In this document: piece after piece, positions 51,909-63,780 of the stretch
Numbering within the stretch: position 1 is the first letter of the stretch
Layout of the letters: every line of letters begins with the position of its first letter
NCBI RefSeq assembly: GCF_029937755.1
Contig: NZ_JAPYPG010000003.1
Location: 62,001-126,000 of the forward strand
Reading direction: 5' to 3'
Source of the DNA: Henriciella sp.
GTDB lineage: Bacteria; Pseudomonadota; Alphaproteobacteria; Caulobacterales; Hyphomonadaceae
Length of the DNA stretch: 64,000 nucleotides
Made by a program: the position numbers and the translations under genes
The notes under the pieces: model-generated
What the model was told of the DNA's origin: nothing
Seen by the model: the letters and a program-made list of their open reading frames with translations, nothing else
Database searches by the model: none

Positions 51909-51937
51909 GGTTGAGGGCGGGGAGCCCGCCCTCAACC
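51909..51937 (-). terminator. Perfect hairpin between TonB-dependent receptor and gspC
   Basis: GGTTGAGGGCGGG, a 3-base loop, CCCGCCCTCAACC: a perfect 13-bp stem 55 bases after the receptor stop and 35 before the gspC start. No T-run follows on either strand. It may partly terminate, protect or process a transcript running from the receptor into the gsp genes. Confidence 0.45.
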
Positions 51938-51991
51938 GTACATATTAGGCCAGATCAGGCAATTGCGCGAACGCCTGACGCAGGCCCTGCT

Positions 51992-54661
51992 CTAGAACCG
52001 GCGCTTCAGGCCGAGAGAGATCGAGGTGCCGATATCGTACACGTCGACATCAATCCGGTCTCCGCCACGTTCCTGATAGGCTTCATAGTCATCTCCAAGC
52101 AGGTTCTTGACCTTGAAGCTGAACTCATAATCTCCTCCGCGGAAATCGAACCCCTGATTGAGCACGAAGTCCACCGTCAGGGGTGGTTCTTCGATGATCG
52201 CCGGGATGTTCAGGGCCAGCGCTTCACCAGACCGGATCCGCTCGCTCGCATAGTTGACGAGGATGTTGGCTTCCGTACCCGACATCTCATCGGTGTAGAT
52301 GAGCTGCAGGTTGAACAGATGCTCAGACTGCCCCTGCAGGCGGCGTCCGTCCTCGATCAGGCCAGCCCCCGGGAGCGGGAAAGGCTCGGGGTTAAGCGGG
52401 TTCTGATTGGTGATGACGCACTCTTCCGAAAACTGCGCACAGAATTCCGGTGTCGTCAGACCCAGATCTGCCGGGTTGCGGCCTGCCGAGACTTCCGAGT
52501 CCGACCAGGTATAGTTCGCCTTCACGGTCAGGTCCCGGTCGCGGAAGAAGTCGAGACCGAACGTATCGAACATCGGCAGGGCCTGCTCATACTCCATCTC
52601 GACGCCGTAGAGTTCTGCGCTCGGAACGTTGATGAAGGTCGTCACCGGCTCATCGCCTGACCGGTTGTTGATCTCCTCAATCGGGCGTTCCATGTCCTTG
52701 TAGAAGACACCAAAGGTCACGAACTGCTCGCGGCCGAAATAGTATTCGGCCCGGATATCATAGTTCTCGATCGAAGCGTTGATCAGGAACGGGTTCCCCT
52801 GGAAGACCACATCCGTTTCGGTGTTGAGGAATTCCGTCGGCGCCAGTTCGCGGAACTGCGGACGCGTCAGGGTTTCGGAATAGCCTGCCCGCACCTGCAG
52901 ATCATCGAACGGGTTCCAGGTGACGGTTGCGGCCGGAAGTAGGTCATACTCATAGTCACAACTGCCGTCCGGTTCGCGGTCGATGCAGGACTCGACGAAG
53001 TTCTGGGACGGATCGCCACCGATGACACGCGTATCGATCGCCTCGATGGCGCGCTCGTAGCGAACACCGATCGCCCCACGCAGATACGGTGTGATCTGCG
53101 TATCCAGTCCGGCATAGGCGGCATCGACTTCCAGCGTTGCCACATATTGTTCCGGGAACTGGTCGCCGCCGATCGAACTGGAATCGAGATCGCCATTGGC
53201 AAACAGCGACGAGAACAGATAGTCGATCCGCGTGCTGGAGAGCGGCAGGCCCTCGATCGCGAAGATACGCGACGTCGCAAGCCGGTCGCTTTCGAGATAG
53301 GCGTAACCCGCTTTCAGGTCCGTTTCACAGAACAGATAGCAATCGGCGCCCCGCATGATTGGCAGTTCGAGATCGATGCCGAGGTCTGTGGAGTCATCGT
53401 CAATCGTGCTGAAGGTGAAGGTCGTGTCTTCAGAGTTGGCGAGCGTCTGAAGGCCCTGCCCTGAATCCTGGTAGAGGATCGAGAACTGGTATGGCGCATT
53501 GCGCTGGGCTTCGGAATAGGACGCCCGCCAGTCGACCTTCAGGTCCATCAGCGATGGGAAGAAGTGCTCCCCGGAAAGCTGGGTTGTCCAGAGCTGGCGT
53601 TCGAACCACTCGATATTGTCCTGACGTTCGAAGTTGTCATCGAAATCGATACCCTGCTCGGTGCGGGCTTCCTTCGAAGTCGACCGGGTAATCAGCGCCG
53701 TCCCGCGAATCTCGTGATTGTCATAGAGATCGAAACCGACTGTTGCGAAGCCATTCACACCGACGGAATTCTCGGTGGCATAAAGGTCGTTCTCGAAGCG
53801 CTGTTGCAGGCCATCACCGGAGCTGTCGCCAAACCCGCGCTTGCCTTCCCTCGTGCTCCATTCATTCGAATAGGCAACCGCAGCCAGAACCCCCATCGAG
53901 ATATCCGGGCTCAGATCAAAGAGCTGACCCCCGGTTGCGCTCAGGCTGATATCGGCCGGGACGGTGCCTTCCTGGGTAATCAGCAGGGAGGAGTTGTTCG
54001 TCAGCTCCCTTGCGAAATTCGCATCGGGCCCGTCCGGGCCGAGCGTCGGCGGTGTGCGCACATTGTCTGACACACCGAGGAAGTCGAGGTCGCCGCCATC
54101 ATAAAGCAGACCGTCCTGGAAGGTTGTCTGCGTGTCGCCGGAAACAGTGGCCGACACTTCAAAGAAAGCCTCATCAGGAACCGTCTTCGTGCGAATGTCG
54201 ACAAGCCCGCCCGCAAATTCACCCGGAAGGTCCGGCGAATAGGTCTTCTGCACGAGAATGCTGCGCAGGACCGAGGTCGGGAAGAGGTCGAGTGGCGCGA
54301 CACGGCGGAGCGGTTCCGGGCTCGGCAGCGGCGAGCCGTTGAGCGTCGCACTGGAATAGCGTTCGTTCAGGCCTCGCACATAGACGAAACGGTCTTCGGC
54401 CGTCGAAATCCCTGCCACGCGTGAGAGGGCTGCGGCTGCGTCGGCGTCCCCGGAGACCTGGAAATCCTTGGCGTCGATGAGGCTGGAAACTTCTGACGTG
54501 GAGCGCTTTTCGTCCGGGATGAACTGTCCGCGGACCACAACGCTCTGCTGGCGAAGCTCATCAGACGGGTCTTCAGCTTCCTGGGCAGAGACAGCGGATA
54601 TGCAGGCCAGCGAAGCCCCTGTCAGCAGCGCCAGGCGAAAATAAGTGGCAGGTTTCAACAT
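51992..54661 (-). CDS. TonB-dependent outer membrane receptor
   Basis: An 889-residue TonB-dependent receptor with a signal peptide (ending VSA-QE). The plug domain is clear: SDADAAAALSRVAGIS-type sequence (GDADAAAALSRVAGIS), RFVYVRGLNERYSSATLNG and LVDIRTKT. The barrel has a TonB-dependent C-terminal signature ending ISLGLKRRF with terminal Phe, and the LRAGYSETLTRPQFREL-type segment (VRAGYSETLTRPQFREL) before it. The substrate is unknown. It sits between a Pho-box-controlled lipoprotein and the T2SS operon on the same strand, which suggests uptake of something the secreted lipoprotein releases or binds. Confidence 0.93.
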   Translation of the reverse strand: MLKPATYFRLALLTGASLACISAVSAQEAEDPSDELRQQSVVVRGQFIPDEKRSTSEVSSLIDAKDFQVSGDADAAAALSRVAGISTAEDRFVYVRGLNERYSSATLNGSPLPSPEPLRRVAPLDLFPTSVLRSILVQKTYSPDLPGEFAGGLVDIRTKTVPDEAFFEVSATVSGDTQTTFQDGLLYDGGDLDFLGVSDNVRTPPTLGPDGPDANFARELTNNSSLLITQEGTVPADISLSATGGQLFDLSPDISMGVLAAVAYSNEWSTREGKRGFGDSSGDGLQQRFENDLYATENSVGVNGFATVGFDLYDNHEIRGTALITRSTSKEARTEQGIDFDDNFERQDNIEWFERQLWTTQLSGEHFFPSLMDLKVDWRASYSEAQRNAPYQFSILYQDSGQGLQTLANSEDTTFTFSTIDDDSTDLGIDLELPIMRGADCYLFCETDLKAGYAYLESDRLATSRIFAIEGLPLSSTRIDYLFSSLFANGDLDSSSIGGDQFPEQYVATLEVDAAYAGLDTQITPYLRGAIGVRYERAIEAIDTRVIGGDPSQNFVESCIDREPDGSCDYEYDLLPAATVTWNPFDDLQVRAGYSETLTRPQFRELAPTEFLNTETDVVFQGNPFLINASIENYDIRAEYYFGREQFVTFGVFYKDMERPIEEINNRSGDEPVTTFINVPSAELYGVEMEYEQALPMFDTFGLDFFRDRDLTVKANYTWSDSEVSAGRNPADLGLTTPEFCAQFSEECVITNQNPLNPEPFPLPGAGLIEDGRRLQGQSEHLFNLQLIYTDEMSGTEANILVNYASERIRSGEALALNIPAIIEEPPLTVDFVLNQGFDFRGGDYEFSFKVKNLLGDDYEAYQERGGDRIDVDVYDIGTSISLGLKRRF

Positions 54662-54716
54662 GGTTATTCCCTCGGAGGAGAGGAGTTGCCTCCTCTGTGA
54701 GATGTCTGAATACGAT

Positions 54717-54750
54717 GGGGCAGAGCGACCGTTTCGGACCGCCCTGCCCC
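54717..54750 (-). terminator. Inverted repeat between the large lipoprotein gene and the receptor gene
   Basis: GGGGCAG (54717-54723) and CTGCCCC (54744-54750), with further partial pairing inside (GCG/CGC and CCG/CGG), 17 bases after the lipoprotein stop. No T-run is present. A second small hairpin (AGAGGAG/CTCCTCT, 54679-54696) lies just upstream of the receptor's Shine-Dalgarno. Confidence 0.4.
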
Positions 54751-54766
54751 GGATTGTCAGCGGTCG

Positions 54767-57658
<2,892 letters not shown>

Positions 57659-58063
57659 GAGAGCCCCCTCAGGGTTTTCGATCCATCACTCGAGCGGAGA
57701 AGACGCAGCCTTCCCCGAACTCGCAGGGCCCTATGGCACAGCTCATTGAAACTAATGCGACATCACAAAACCTTCACATCATTGCATTTTTTATACGCTT
57801 TTCTGACAGTTACGTGACACTCCAAGCATAAATCCCGTATAAAATTAACTATTGAAGACGGCGTGATGCTGAAGCGAAGGAGAGTTACAGAGCTAGCCGG
57901 GTTTTCTCCGCATGCGGATATAGACGGTGTCATCGAAGCGCAGCCAATTAATCCACAGGGGAATCAAGGCGCTCCTGCCATGCGGCACGAAAGCCACACT
58001 GTGGGAGGAAGCGGACGGCCGGCTTCAGGTTTCAAGAACAGGGGTCAGGCCGGAAGCTTGTGC
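57659..58063. other. 405-base intergenic region upstream of the large lipoprotein
   Basis: AT-rich from 57755 to 57860 compared with its surroundings. It holds the Pho-box promoter described separately. The remaining part, 57860-58063, is ordinary in composition; a 97-codon plus-strand frame at 57863 overlaps the next gene and was not accepted. Confidence 0.6.
57790..57820 (-). promoter_or_regulatory. Pho-box promoter of the large lipoprotein gene
   Basis: On the minus strand GTGTCAC (57820-57814), four bases, CTGTCAG (57809-57803): two 7-mers 11 bases apart, matching 5/7 and 6/7 of the CTGTCAT-N4-CTGTCAT PhoB consensus. Seven bases downstream is TATAAA (57795-57790), a perfect place for a -10 when the Pho box replaces the -35. 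The leader to the ATG at 57658 would be about 125 bases. Confidence 0.55.
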
Positions 58064-58957
58064 CTACTTCTGACTGCCAGTTACGTCACTTCCAGCAAGC
58101 GCCGCGGTCAGGGCTATCTCCATCAGCACGCCATCGCGGGAGAAGAAAAGAACTGATCCGTCGGCAGACAATCCTGCTCCAAAGTCGATTCCCGCCGTGT
58201 TGACTGGTTCACCCAGATTATAGGGGATGCCCCAGGTGCCGGTTTCATCGCGCTCGGCCGTCCAGATATCGACGACACCGAGTTTCGGCTGACGGTGGGA
58301 ATAGAAGAAAAGCCGCTCGCCATCGGGCGTAACCGCTACATGGGCATCGGCTTTTGCATCGTTGAAGCCATCCGGCATCTTCGAGACCGTCCAGTCTCCG
58401 CTGGCCTCATCGAACCGGGCCTCGAAAATGTCATGACCACCAACGCTGTCATAGCCATTGGAGGTGAAATAGAGGCGGCCCTCGCGGTCCATGGCAGGAT
58501 TGAGCTGCTCAGCACCGTCATTGATCGATGCGGGCAGATGTTCCGGCGTCCCCCACCCTTCACCGTCCAGCGCAACACGCCAGAGATTGGCATCCCGCTG
58601 GCCGCGGTCGAGAATGTCGATGTCAGATGCGTAATAGAGCATGCCATCAGCAAAGCTGAAGGACGGCGTGGTCAACTTGTTACGCGTCGGAAAATCGAGC
58701 TCTGCGGGTTCCGACCAGCTGCCATCGGACTGCTTGCGCATTTCATAGAGTTTCGTGACATCGCGATGCTCGCGCGCAAAGACGCGAACATTGCCATCCA
58801 TCGATTCGGTCAGGCTATAGGCGCGATTGAACGCGTCCGGCACTTCGGCATCGGGGAAGATGCTGCTCGGCGTCTGCGGCAGCTCCGTTTCTGACTGACT
58901 GGCACCACAGGCAGCCAGCACGCCCAGGGCGAGCAGGATCGACACGCGCTTCATCAT
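58064..58957 (-). CDS. PD40-repeat (TolB-like beta-propeller) lipoprotein
   Basis: A 297-residue predicted lipoprotein (lipobox LAAC, Cys17-18) with WD40-like PD40 repeats: LNPAMDREGRLYFTSNG, HVAVTPDGERLFFYSHR and GAGLSADGSVLFFSRDG. These blades form a beta-propeller similar to that of TolB, usually a binding rather than catalytic domain. The start at 58957 is chosen because it begins the signal peptide; the frame runs on upstream to 59305. It lies downstream of the metal-efflux genes on the same strand, 199 bases away, and no link to efflux is evident. Confidence 0.78.
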   Translation of the reverse strand: MMKRVSILLALGVLAACGASQSETELPQTPSSIFPDAEVPDAFNRAYSLTESMDGNVRVFAREHRDVTKLYEMRKQSDGSWSEPAELDFPTRNKLTTPSFSFADGMLYYASDIDILDRGQRDANLWRVALDGEGWGTPEHLPASINDGAEQLNPAMDREGRLYFTSNGYDSVGGHDIFEARFDEASGDWTVSKMPDGFNDAKADAHVAVTPDGERLFFYSHRQPKLGVVDIWTAERDETGTWGIPYNLGEPVNTAGIDFGAGLSADGSVLFFSRDGVLMEIALTAALAGSDVTGSQK

Positions 58958-58985
58958 ACACCTCGATACAGTCCGGAACCGAGGC

Positions 58986-59010
58986 GCGTCATACCCATGC
59001 GTGATGACGC
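58986..59010. repeat. Dyad upstream of the PD40 gene
   Basis: GCGTCAT (58986-58992) and ATGACGC (59004-59010), a 7-bp inverted repeat with an 11-base spacer, 28 bases before the PD40 gene start. On the plus strand TTTTCTT follows. It could be an operator or the terminator-like end of the efflux transcript; undecided. Confidence 0.25.
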
Positions 59011-59156
59011 TTTTCTTACACTCGCTGCGCACAAGCACCCGTGCGCTCCCCCAAGCTGGCGGTTTGAAGCCATCAACGTCGTCTTCCACAGTCCATCCAT
59101 CCCGGAAGGAGACATCAGTCGACAGCACTAAAGTTTCGCTGGGAAGATGCTGAAGC

Positions 59157-60374
59157 TTAATCCGGCCAAAGGTCTTCAGCCTTGATACGCATATTGATAT
59201 CTGCCCGGCGGGCCTGGAGCCGGGCTTCGGCCTCTGCCATGACGACCCGTCCATGCCGCTGCTCGGCAATGAGACGTGTCGGCAAGTCATAGGCACCAAG
59301 ATCAAAGCCGCGCCTGACGCGCTCGATGGCTGTCTGGCTGTTGGCCCGCGCCTTATCGGCGGCTCTCCAGGCCTCGTATTCGCTTGCCGCCATGATGACT
59401 GCCTGGCTGGCGTCAGCTTCGACCTGGCGGCGAAGGGCAGCGGTCTCGAGCCTCATGGCTCGTGCAAGGGAAAGGTCTCGGTCAGAAGCGGCGCTTCGCG
59501 CTGGCCCGCCAAGCGGAATGGCGACGAAGACGCCCATACCCAATTCATCGCCGCCGCGCTCCGAAAAGGCCCGGACGCCGACTTCCGGATCGGGCCGAAG
59601 GTTTGCTCTGGCCCGGCGCGAGCGCGCCTCAAGACGGCGGATCTCCGCCTCCGCCACCGCGAGGTCCGGACTGGCCGCGACGATTCTCTCCTGCCAGTTT
59701 CCACTCGTGGAGACAGAAACCGGCGCACTTACAGTGAGCAAACCTTCCGGTTTTATGAGATCCGGGAAACGGGACTGGAGCCGGGCATCTGCAATATCGG
59801 CCTCCCCTTGCCGACGGCGGGCAACGCCTTCGGCTTCGGCCAGTGCGCTCGCAGCCAGTTCGACATCCACTTCAGCAGACTGTCCACTCTCCTGCTGGCG
59901 TCCTACCGCTGCAAGGGCGCTCTCATACGTCTTGACCTGCTCGTCACTGATCCGCGCCAATTCTTCAGCTGCCAGCCAGTCCATCCAGAGATTGGCAAGT
60001 TCGAGCTTCAGGGCACGCCTCGTAAGAACGGACTGGCTTGCAGCACTATTGATAGTGGCCTTGCCAAGAGCCTTATCGAGGAGCGCCTTGCCGGGTCTTC
60101 GGATTGGACGCGAAGCGCCTATTTCAAACTCGTCGAACCGGCCCTCATGGCTAATATCACGGCTGGAATAGCCTCCCTCCAGCCGCCACTCATATTCGCC
60201 AGCCGCTTGTCGGCGGGCTTCGCTTTGAGCTGCGGAAAGCTGCTCATGGGCGGCTTGGCGGGTGGGGTGAGCGTCGATCGACGCCTGCACGCTGGGCGCT
60301 GGCGGCAGGAAGGCCTGGGCAACGGCCACAGGAGCAGACATCAGGAGACTGGTGGCAAGTAAAAGGGGTTTCAC
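59157..60374 (-). CDS. TolC-family outer membrane channel, CzcC-like
   Basis: A 405-residue outer-membrane factor with a signal peptide (ending VAVAQA). The helical TolC pattern is present: EQVKTYESALAAVGRQQESGQSAEVDVELAASALAEAEG in the first half and YDLPTRLIAEQRHGRVVMAEAEARLQAR near the end. It is the third component of the metal efflux system encoded upstream. The ATG overlaps the DUF3240 stop by four bases. Confidence 0.87.
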   Translation of the reverse strand: MKPLLLATSLLMSAPVAVAQAFLPPAPSVQASIDAHPTRQAAHEQLSAAQSEARRQAAGEYEWRLEGGYSSRDISHEGRFDEFEIGASRPIRRPGKALLDKALGKATINSAASQSVLTRRALKLELANLWMDWLAAEELARISDEQVKTYESALAAVGRQQESGQSAEVDVELAASALAEAEGVARRRQGEADIADARLQSRFPDLIKPEGLLTVSAPVSVSTSGNWQERIVAASPDLAVAEAEIRRLEARSRRARANLRPDPEVGVRAFSERGGDELGMGVFVAIPLGGPARSAASDRDLSLARAMRLETAALRRQVEADASQAVIMAASEYEAWRAADKARANSQTAIERVRRGFDLGAYDLPTRLIAEQRHGRVVMAEAEARLQARRADINMRIKAEDLWPD

Positions 60375-60682
60375 AGCAGGCGGCCTCCGGCGATCACGGG
60401 TTCGATCCAGTACATGAGTTTCGGGATGGGAGCGTTTGTCCGCACCGCCTCCAGGGCGGCGTCGATGCGTTCACGCCGGGCAATCGTCGTCAGCACGCGG
60501 CGGCTGACATTGCCCCGCACTTTCTCGACATGGCTAGCCTCGTCATAGCCGAAGCCATGCCCGGCACCGGCCCAGGTCGTGAAGCCCGGCAGAGCTGGCT
60601 CCATGCCAAGCAGGGCCTCGGTGATCGCATCCTCAGAGGCTGGCGGGTAGACCAGCGTCAGGCGGCAGAGATCGGTGTCCAT
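60371..60682 (-). CDS. DUF3240 PII-like protein in metal efflux operon
   Basis: A 103-residue small protein beginning CRLTLVYPPASEDAITEALLG with FTTWAGAGHGFGYDEASHVEKVRG and IDAALEAVRTNAPIPKLMYWIEPV. This is the pattern of DUF3240, a PII-fold family commonly found beside czcCBA genes. A metal- or nucleotide-sensing role is inferred from the fold. It overlaps the pump gene by 25 bases and the CzcC-like gene by four. Confidence 0.75.
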   Translation of the reverse strand: MDTDLCRLTLVYPPASEDAITEALLGMEPALPGFTTWAGAGHGFGYDEASHVEKVRGNVSRRVLTTIARRERIDAALEAVRTNAPIPKLMYWIEPVIAGGRLL

Positions 60683-63600
60683 TCAAGTGACCTTTCCGTC
60701 TGGCGTGCCTCGCCCTTGCCCACGCCGAAGCGGCGGAACAGGACAGGCAGGAGAAGCAGGGTAAGCAGGGTCGACGACACGAGGCCGCCAATCACGACGA
60801 TGGCGAGCGGCTTCTGGATTTCCGAGCCGGGGCCTTCGGCAAACATCAGCGGCACAAGGCCGAGAGCGGCCGTGGTGGCTGTCATCAGCACCGGGCGCAG
60901 ACGCCGCTGGGCACCTGTCTCGACCGCTGCGTGCAGTGAAAGCCCGCTCGCGATGAGCTGGTTGAAATAGCTGACAAGGACGAGCCCGTTCAGCACGGCA
61001 ATACCAAGTAGGGCGATGAAACCAACCGAGGCTGGCACGGAGAGATATTCCCCCGACATCCAGAGGGCGAGCATGCCACCGACAAGCGCAAAGGGGACGT
61101 TGGCGAAGATCAGGGCCGCCTGGCGCACGGACCGCAAGGTCGCGAACAGCACGATGAAGATCAGACCCAGCGCCATCGGCACAACAAGGGCAAGACGAGC
61201 GGCGGCGCGGCGCTGATTCTCGAACTCCCCGCCCCATTCAAGCCGGTAGCCGAGCGGAAGATCCACCTCACTGGCCACGGCCGCCTGGGCATCCCCAACA
61301 AAGCCGACAAGGTCACGCCCCTCCACGAAGGCCTGTACGAGAGCAAAGCGCGAGGCATTCTCCCGGTCGATCTTCACCGGGCCGGGCTCAACCGCGATAT
61401 GGGCAAGATCAGAGACCCGCACACTGCCGCCGTCCGGTGTGGCAATCGGCATGTCGGACAGTTGCTCAGGCGACTGGCGCAGCTCTTCCTGGCCGCGGAT
61501 CAGGATGGGCGTGCGCCGTCCCGGTTCAATGACCACACCGGCACCGATACCCTCCAGCATGGCACGCAGGCTGTCTTCGGCCTCGGAAAGCGGAAGCCCC
61601 GCCGCACCGGCGCGCATCCGGTCGAGACGCAATTGCATGAAGTCGATCGTGTCATTCGACAGGGTCATGACCTCGGCAGCGCCGTCGACGCCAGCAATCG
61701 AGGTTTCAATCTGCCCTGCGAGGTCGGCCAGCGTATCGAGGTCCGGGCCGAAAATCTTGATGGCCAGATCGCCCCGTGCACCCGTCAGCATTTCCGATGT
61801 CCGCATCTCGATCGGCTGGGTAAAGGCCGGGGCCATGCCGGGCACCGTCTGCATGGTCTTGCGCATTTCCCCGATCAGCCAGGCCTTGTCCGGCTCACGC
61901 CACTCCTCTTTCGGCTTGAGCACGAGGAACATGTCGGCTTCGTTCAGCCCCATGGGGTCGAGGCCCAGCTCATCAGACCCGACGCGTCCGATGACACTCT
62001 CGATCTCGGGGACGTCTTCCAGCAGTGCCTTCTGGACCAGCAGATCGCCTTCAACGCTTCGGCCGAGATTGACCGAGGGCAGCTTGGCGGTCTGCATGAT
62101 GACGGAGCCCTCATCCATGGTCGGCATGAAGGTCTTCCCGACACCCTGATAGGCCAGGACAGCGGCAACGATGCCACCGCCAGCGATGAGATAGACCGGC
62201 AGCGGGAAAGCGAGGCTCCAGCGCAGGAGTCGCGCATAGACCGGCGAAATCAGCCGCATCAGGAGCGGGTCGCGCCCATGCTTCTCCGGTAGCAGATAGG
62301 AGGCCAGTACCGGGATCACGGTCAGCGACAGGATCAGCGACGCGGCAAGCGCGAAGATGATCGTCGCCGCCACGGGCCGGAACAGCTTGCCCTCAAGACC
62401 CTCCAGCGACAGCAAGGGCAGGAAGACGAGACAGATGATGAGCACGCCGGAGAAAACCGGCGCGGCCACTTCAGCCGTCGCCCGGAACACGGTGTGAATT
62501 CGTGGCGCCGATGTTCCCTGGTCAGTGCGTCTTGCAAGATGCTCCACGGTGTTCTCCACGACCACAACGGCCGCATCGACAATCAGGCCGATGGCAATGG
62601 CCAGCCCGCCAAGACTCATCAGGTTGGCCGACAGCCCAAAGCCCTGCATCGCCAGGAAGGTCATGAGCGCTGCCAGTGGCAATGTAATCGCCACGACAAG
62701 GGCGGCGCGCAGATTCCCGAGAAAGAGCAGAAGCAGCACGAGGACGAGCACAATGGCTTCTGTGAGCGCCTTGCGTACAGTCGTGATGGCCCGATCAATC
62801 AGTGCAGAGCGGTCATAGAAGGGCTTGATGGTCACGCCTTCCGGAAAGGAGGGCTGCAATGTATCCAGCGTCGCACGCACATCCCGGACGATCGCATTCG
62901 CGTCCGCGCCGCGCAGCGACAGGACGATGCCCTGAACCGCTTCCCCCTCGCCATCCATCGTCACCGCGCCATAGCGCGTCAGACTGCCGATGCGGACATC
63001 AGCGACATCGCCGATCCGCACCAGACGGCCCTCGCGGCTGTCGATCGCGAGTTGCTCAAGATCATCCAGCGTTTCGATGGCCCCGACCGAGCGCACGATC
63101 AGGGCTTCATCCCCGACATCCACCCGGCCGGCCCCGTCATTGCGGTTACCAAGCTGGATAGCTTCGGCCAGATCCCCCGAGGAAAGACCGAGCTGCGCCA
63201 GAAGATCCGGATCAGGGCGCACTTCGAAGGTGCGCACCCGTCCGCCCAGCGCATTAACATCCGCCACGCCAGGCAAGGTTCTCAGCGCCGGTCGTATGGT
63301 CCAGTCGAGCAAGGACCGTTTTTCCTCAAGCGAGAGGCTGTCGCTTTCAATGGTGAACATGAACACGTCCGACAGCGGGGTCGAAATCGGCGCCAGGCCG
63401 CCGGACACGGTCGAGGGCAGATCACCCATGACCGAGCCCAGGCGCTCGGACACTTGCTGCCGGGCCCAGTAGATGTCCGCGCTGTCCTCGAAATCGATCG
63501 TGATGTCGGCAATCGCGTACTTCGCTGTCGAGCGCAGCACAGTCTGGCGCGGGATACCGAGAAGCTCCATCTCAAGCGGACGGATGACCCGCTGCTCGAC

Positions 63601-63780
63601 CTCTTCCGGGGTCATGCCCGGCGCCTTCATGACAATCTTGACCTGGGTGGTCGAGATGTCGGGAAAGGCATCAATCGGCAGGCGCATGAAGGCCAGCGCC
63701 CCGGCCAGCACCAGCAGGAGGGTTGTGGCAAGTACGAACAGGCGCTGGGTGAGCGCTCCCTGGACAATCGCGCGCAACAT
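60658..63780 (-). CDS. Heavy metal efflux RND pump (CusA/CzcA family)
   Basis: A 1040-residue inner-membrane RND pump with 12 expected membrane helices and two large periplasmic domains. The fourth-helix motif reads AIAIGLIVDAAVVVVEN: it keeps the Asp and Glu common to all heavy-metal RND pumps but lacks the first Asp of the CzcA DFG-type motif, which makes it look closer to CusA-type pumps for monovalent copper and silver. Methionines in ADMFLVL and SEMLTGA also sit where CusA has two of its three binding methionines; the third position appears to be Leu. Metal specificity therefore stays open. It shares one base with the adaptor gene. Confidence 0.93.
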   Translation of the reverse strand: MLRAIVQGALTQRLFVLATTLLLVLAGALAFMRLPIDAFPDISTTQVKIVMKAPGMTPEEVEQRVIRPLEMELLGIPRQTVLRSTAKYAIADITIDFEDSADIYWARQQVSERLGSVMGDLPSTVSGGLAPISTPLSDVFMFTIESDSLSLEEKRSLLDWTIRPALRTLPGVADVNALGGRVRTFEVRPDPDLLAQLGLSSGDLAEAIQLGNRNDGAGRVDVGDEALIVRSVGAIETLDDLEQLAIDSREGRLVRIGDVADVRIGSLTRYGAVTMDGEGEAVQGIVLSLRGADANAIVRDVRATLDTLQPSFPEGVTIKPFYDRSALIDRAITTVRKALTEAIVLVLVLLLLFLGNLRAALVVAITLPLAALMTFLAMQGFGLSANLMSLGGLAIAIGLIVDAAVVVVENTVEHLARRTDQGTSAPRIHTVFRATAEVAAPVFSGVLIICLVFLPLLSLEGLEGKLFRPVAATIIFALAASLILSLTVIPVLASYLLPEKHGRDPLLMRLISPVYARLLRWSLAFPLPVYLIAGGGIVAAVLAYQGVGKTFMPTMDEGSVIMQTAKLPSVNLGRSVEGDLLVQKALLEDVPEIESVIGRVGSDELGLDPMGLNEADMFLVLKPKEEWREPDKAWLIGEMRKTMQTVPGMAPAFTQPIEMRTSEMLTGARGDLAIKIFGPDLDTLADLAGQIETSIAGVDGAAEVMTLSNDTIDFMQLRLDRMRAGAAGLPLSEAEDSLRAMLEGIGAGVVIEPGRRTPILIRGQEELRQSPEQLSDMPIATPDGGSVRVSDLAHIAVEPGPVKIDRENASRFALVQAFVEGRDLVGFVGDAQAAVASEVDLPLGYRLEWGGEFENQRRAAARLALVVPMALGLIFIVLFATLRSVRQAALIFANVPFALVGGMLALWMSGEYLSVPASVGFIALLGIAVLNGLVLVSYFNQLIASGLSLHAAVETGAQRRLRPVLMTATTAALGLVPLMFAEGPGSEIQKPLAIVVIGGLVSSTLLTLLLLPVLFRRFGVGKGEARQTERSLEWTPISAA

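Noticed and set aside
57863-58156. 97-codon plus-strand ORF upstream of the large lipoprotein
   Set aside because: Overlaps the PD40 gene end, low-complexity composition, no ribosome binding site of note.
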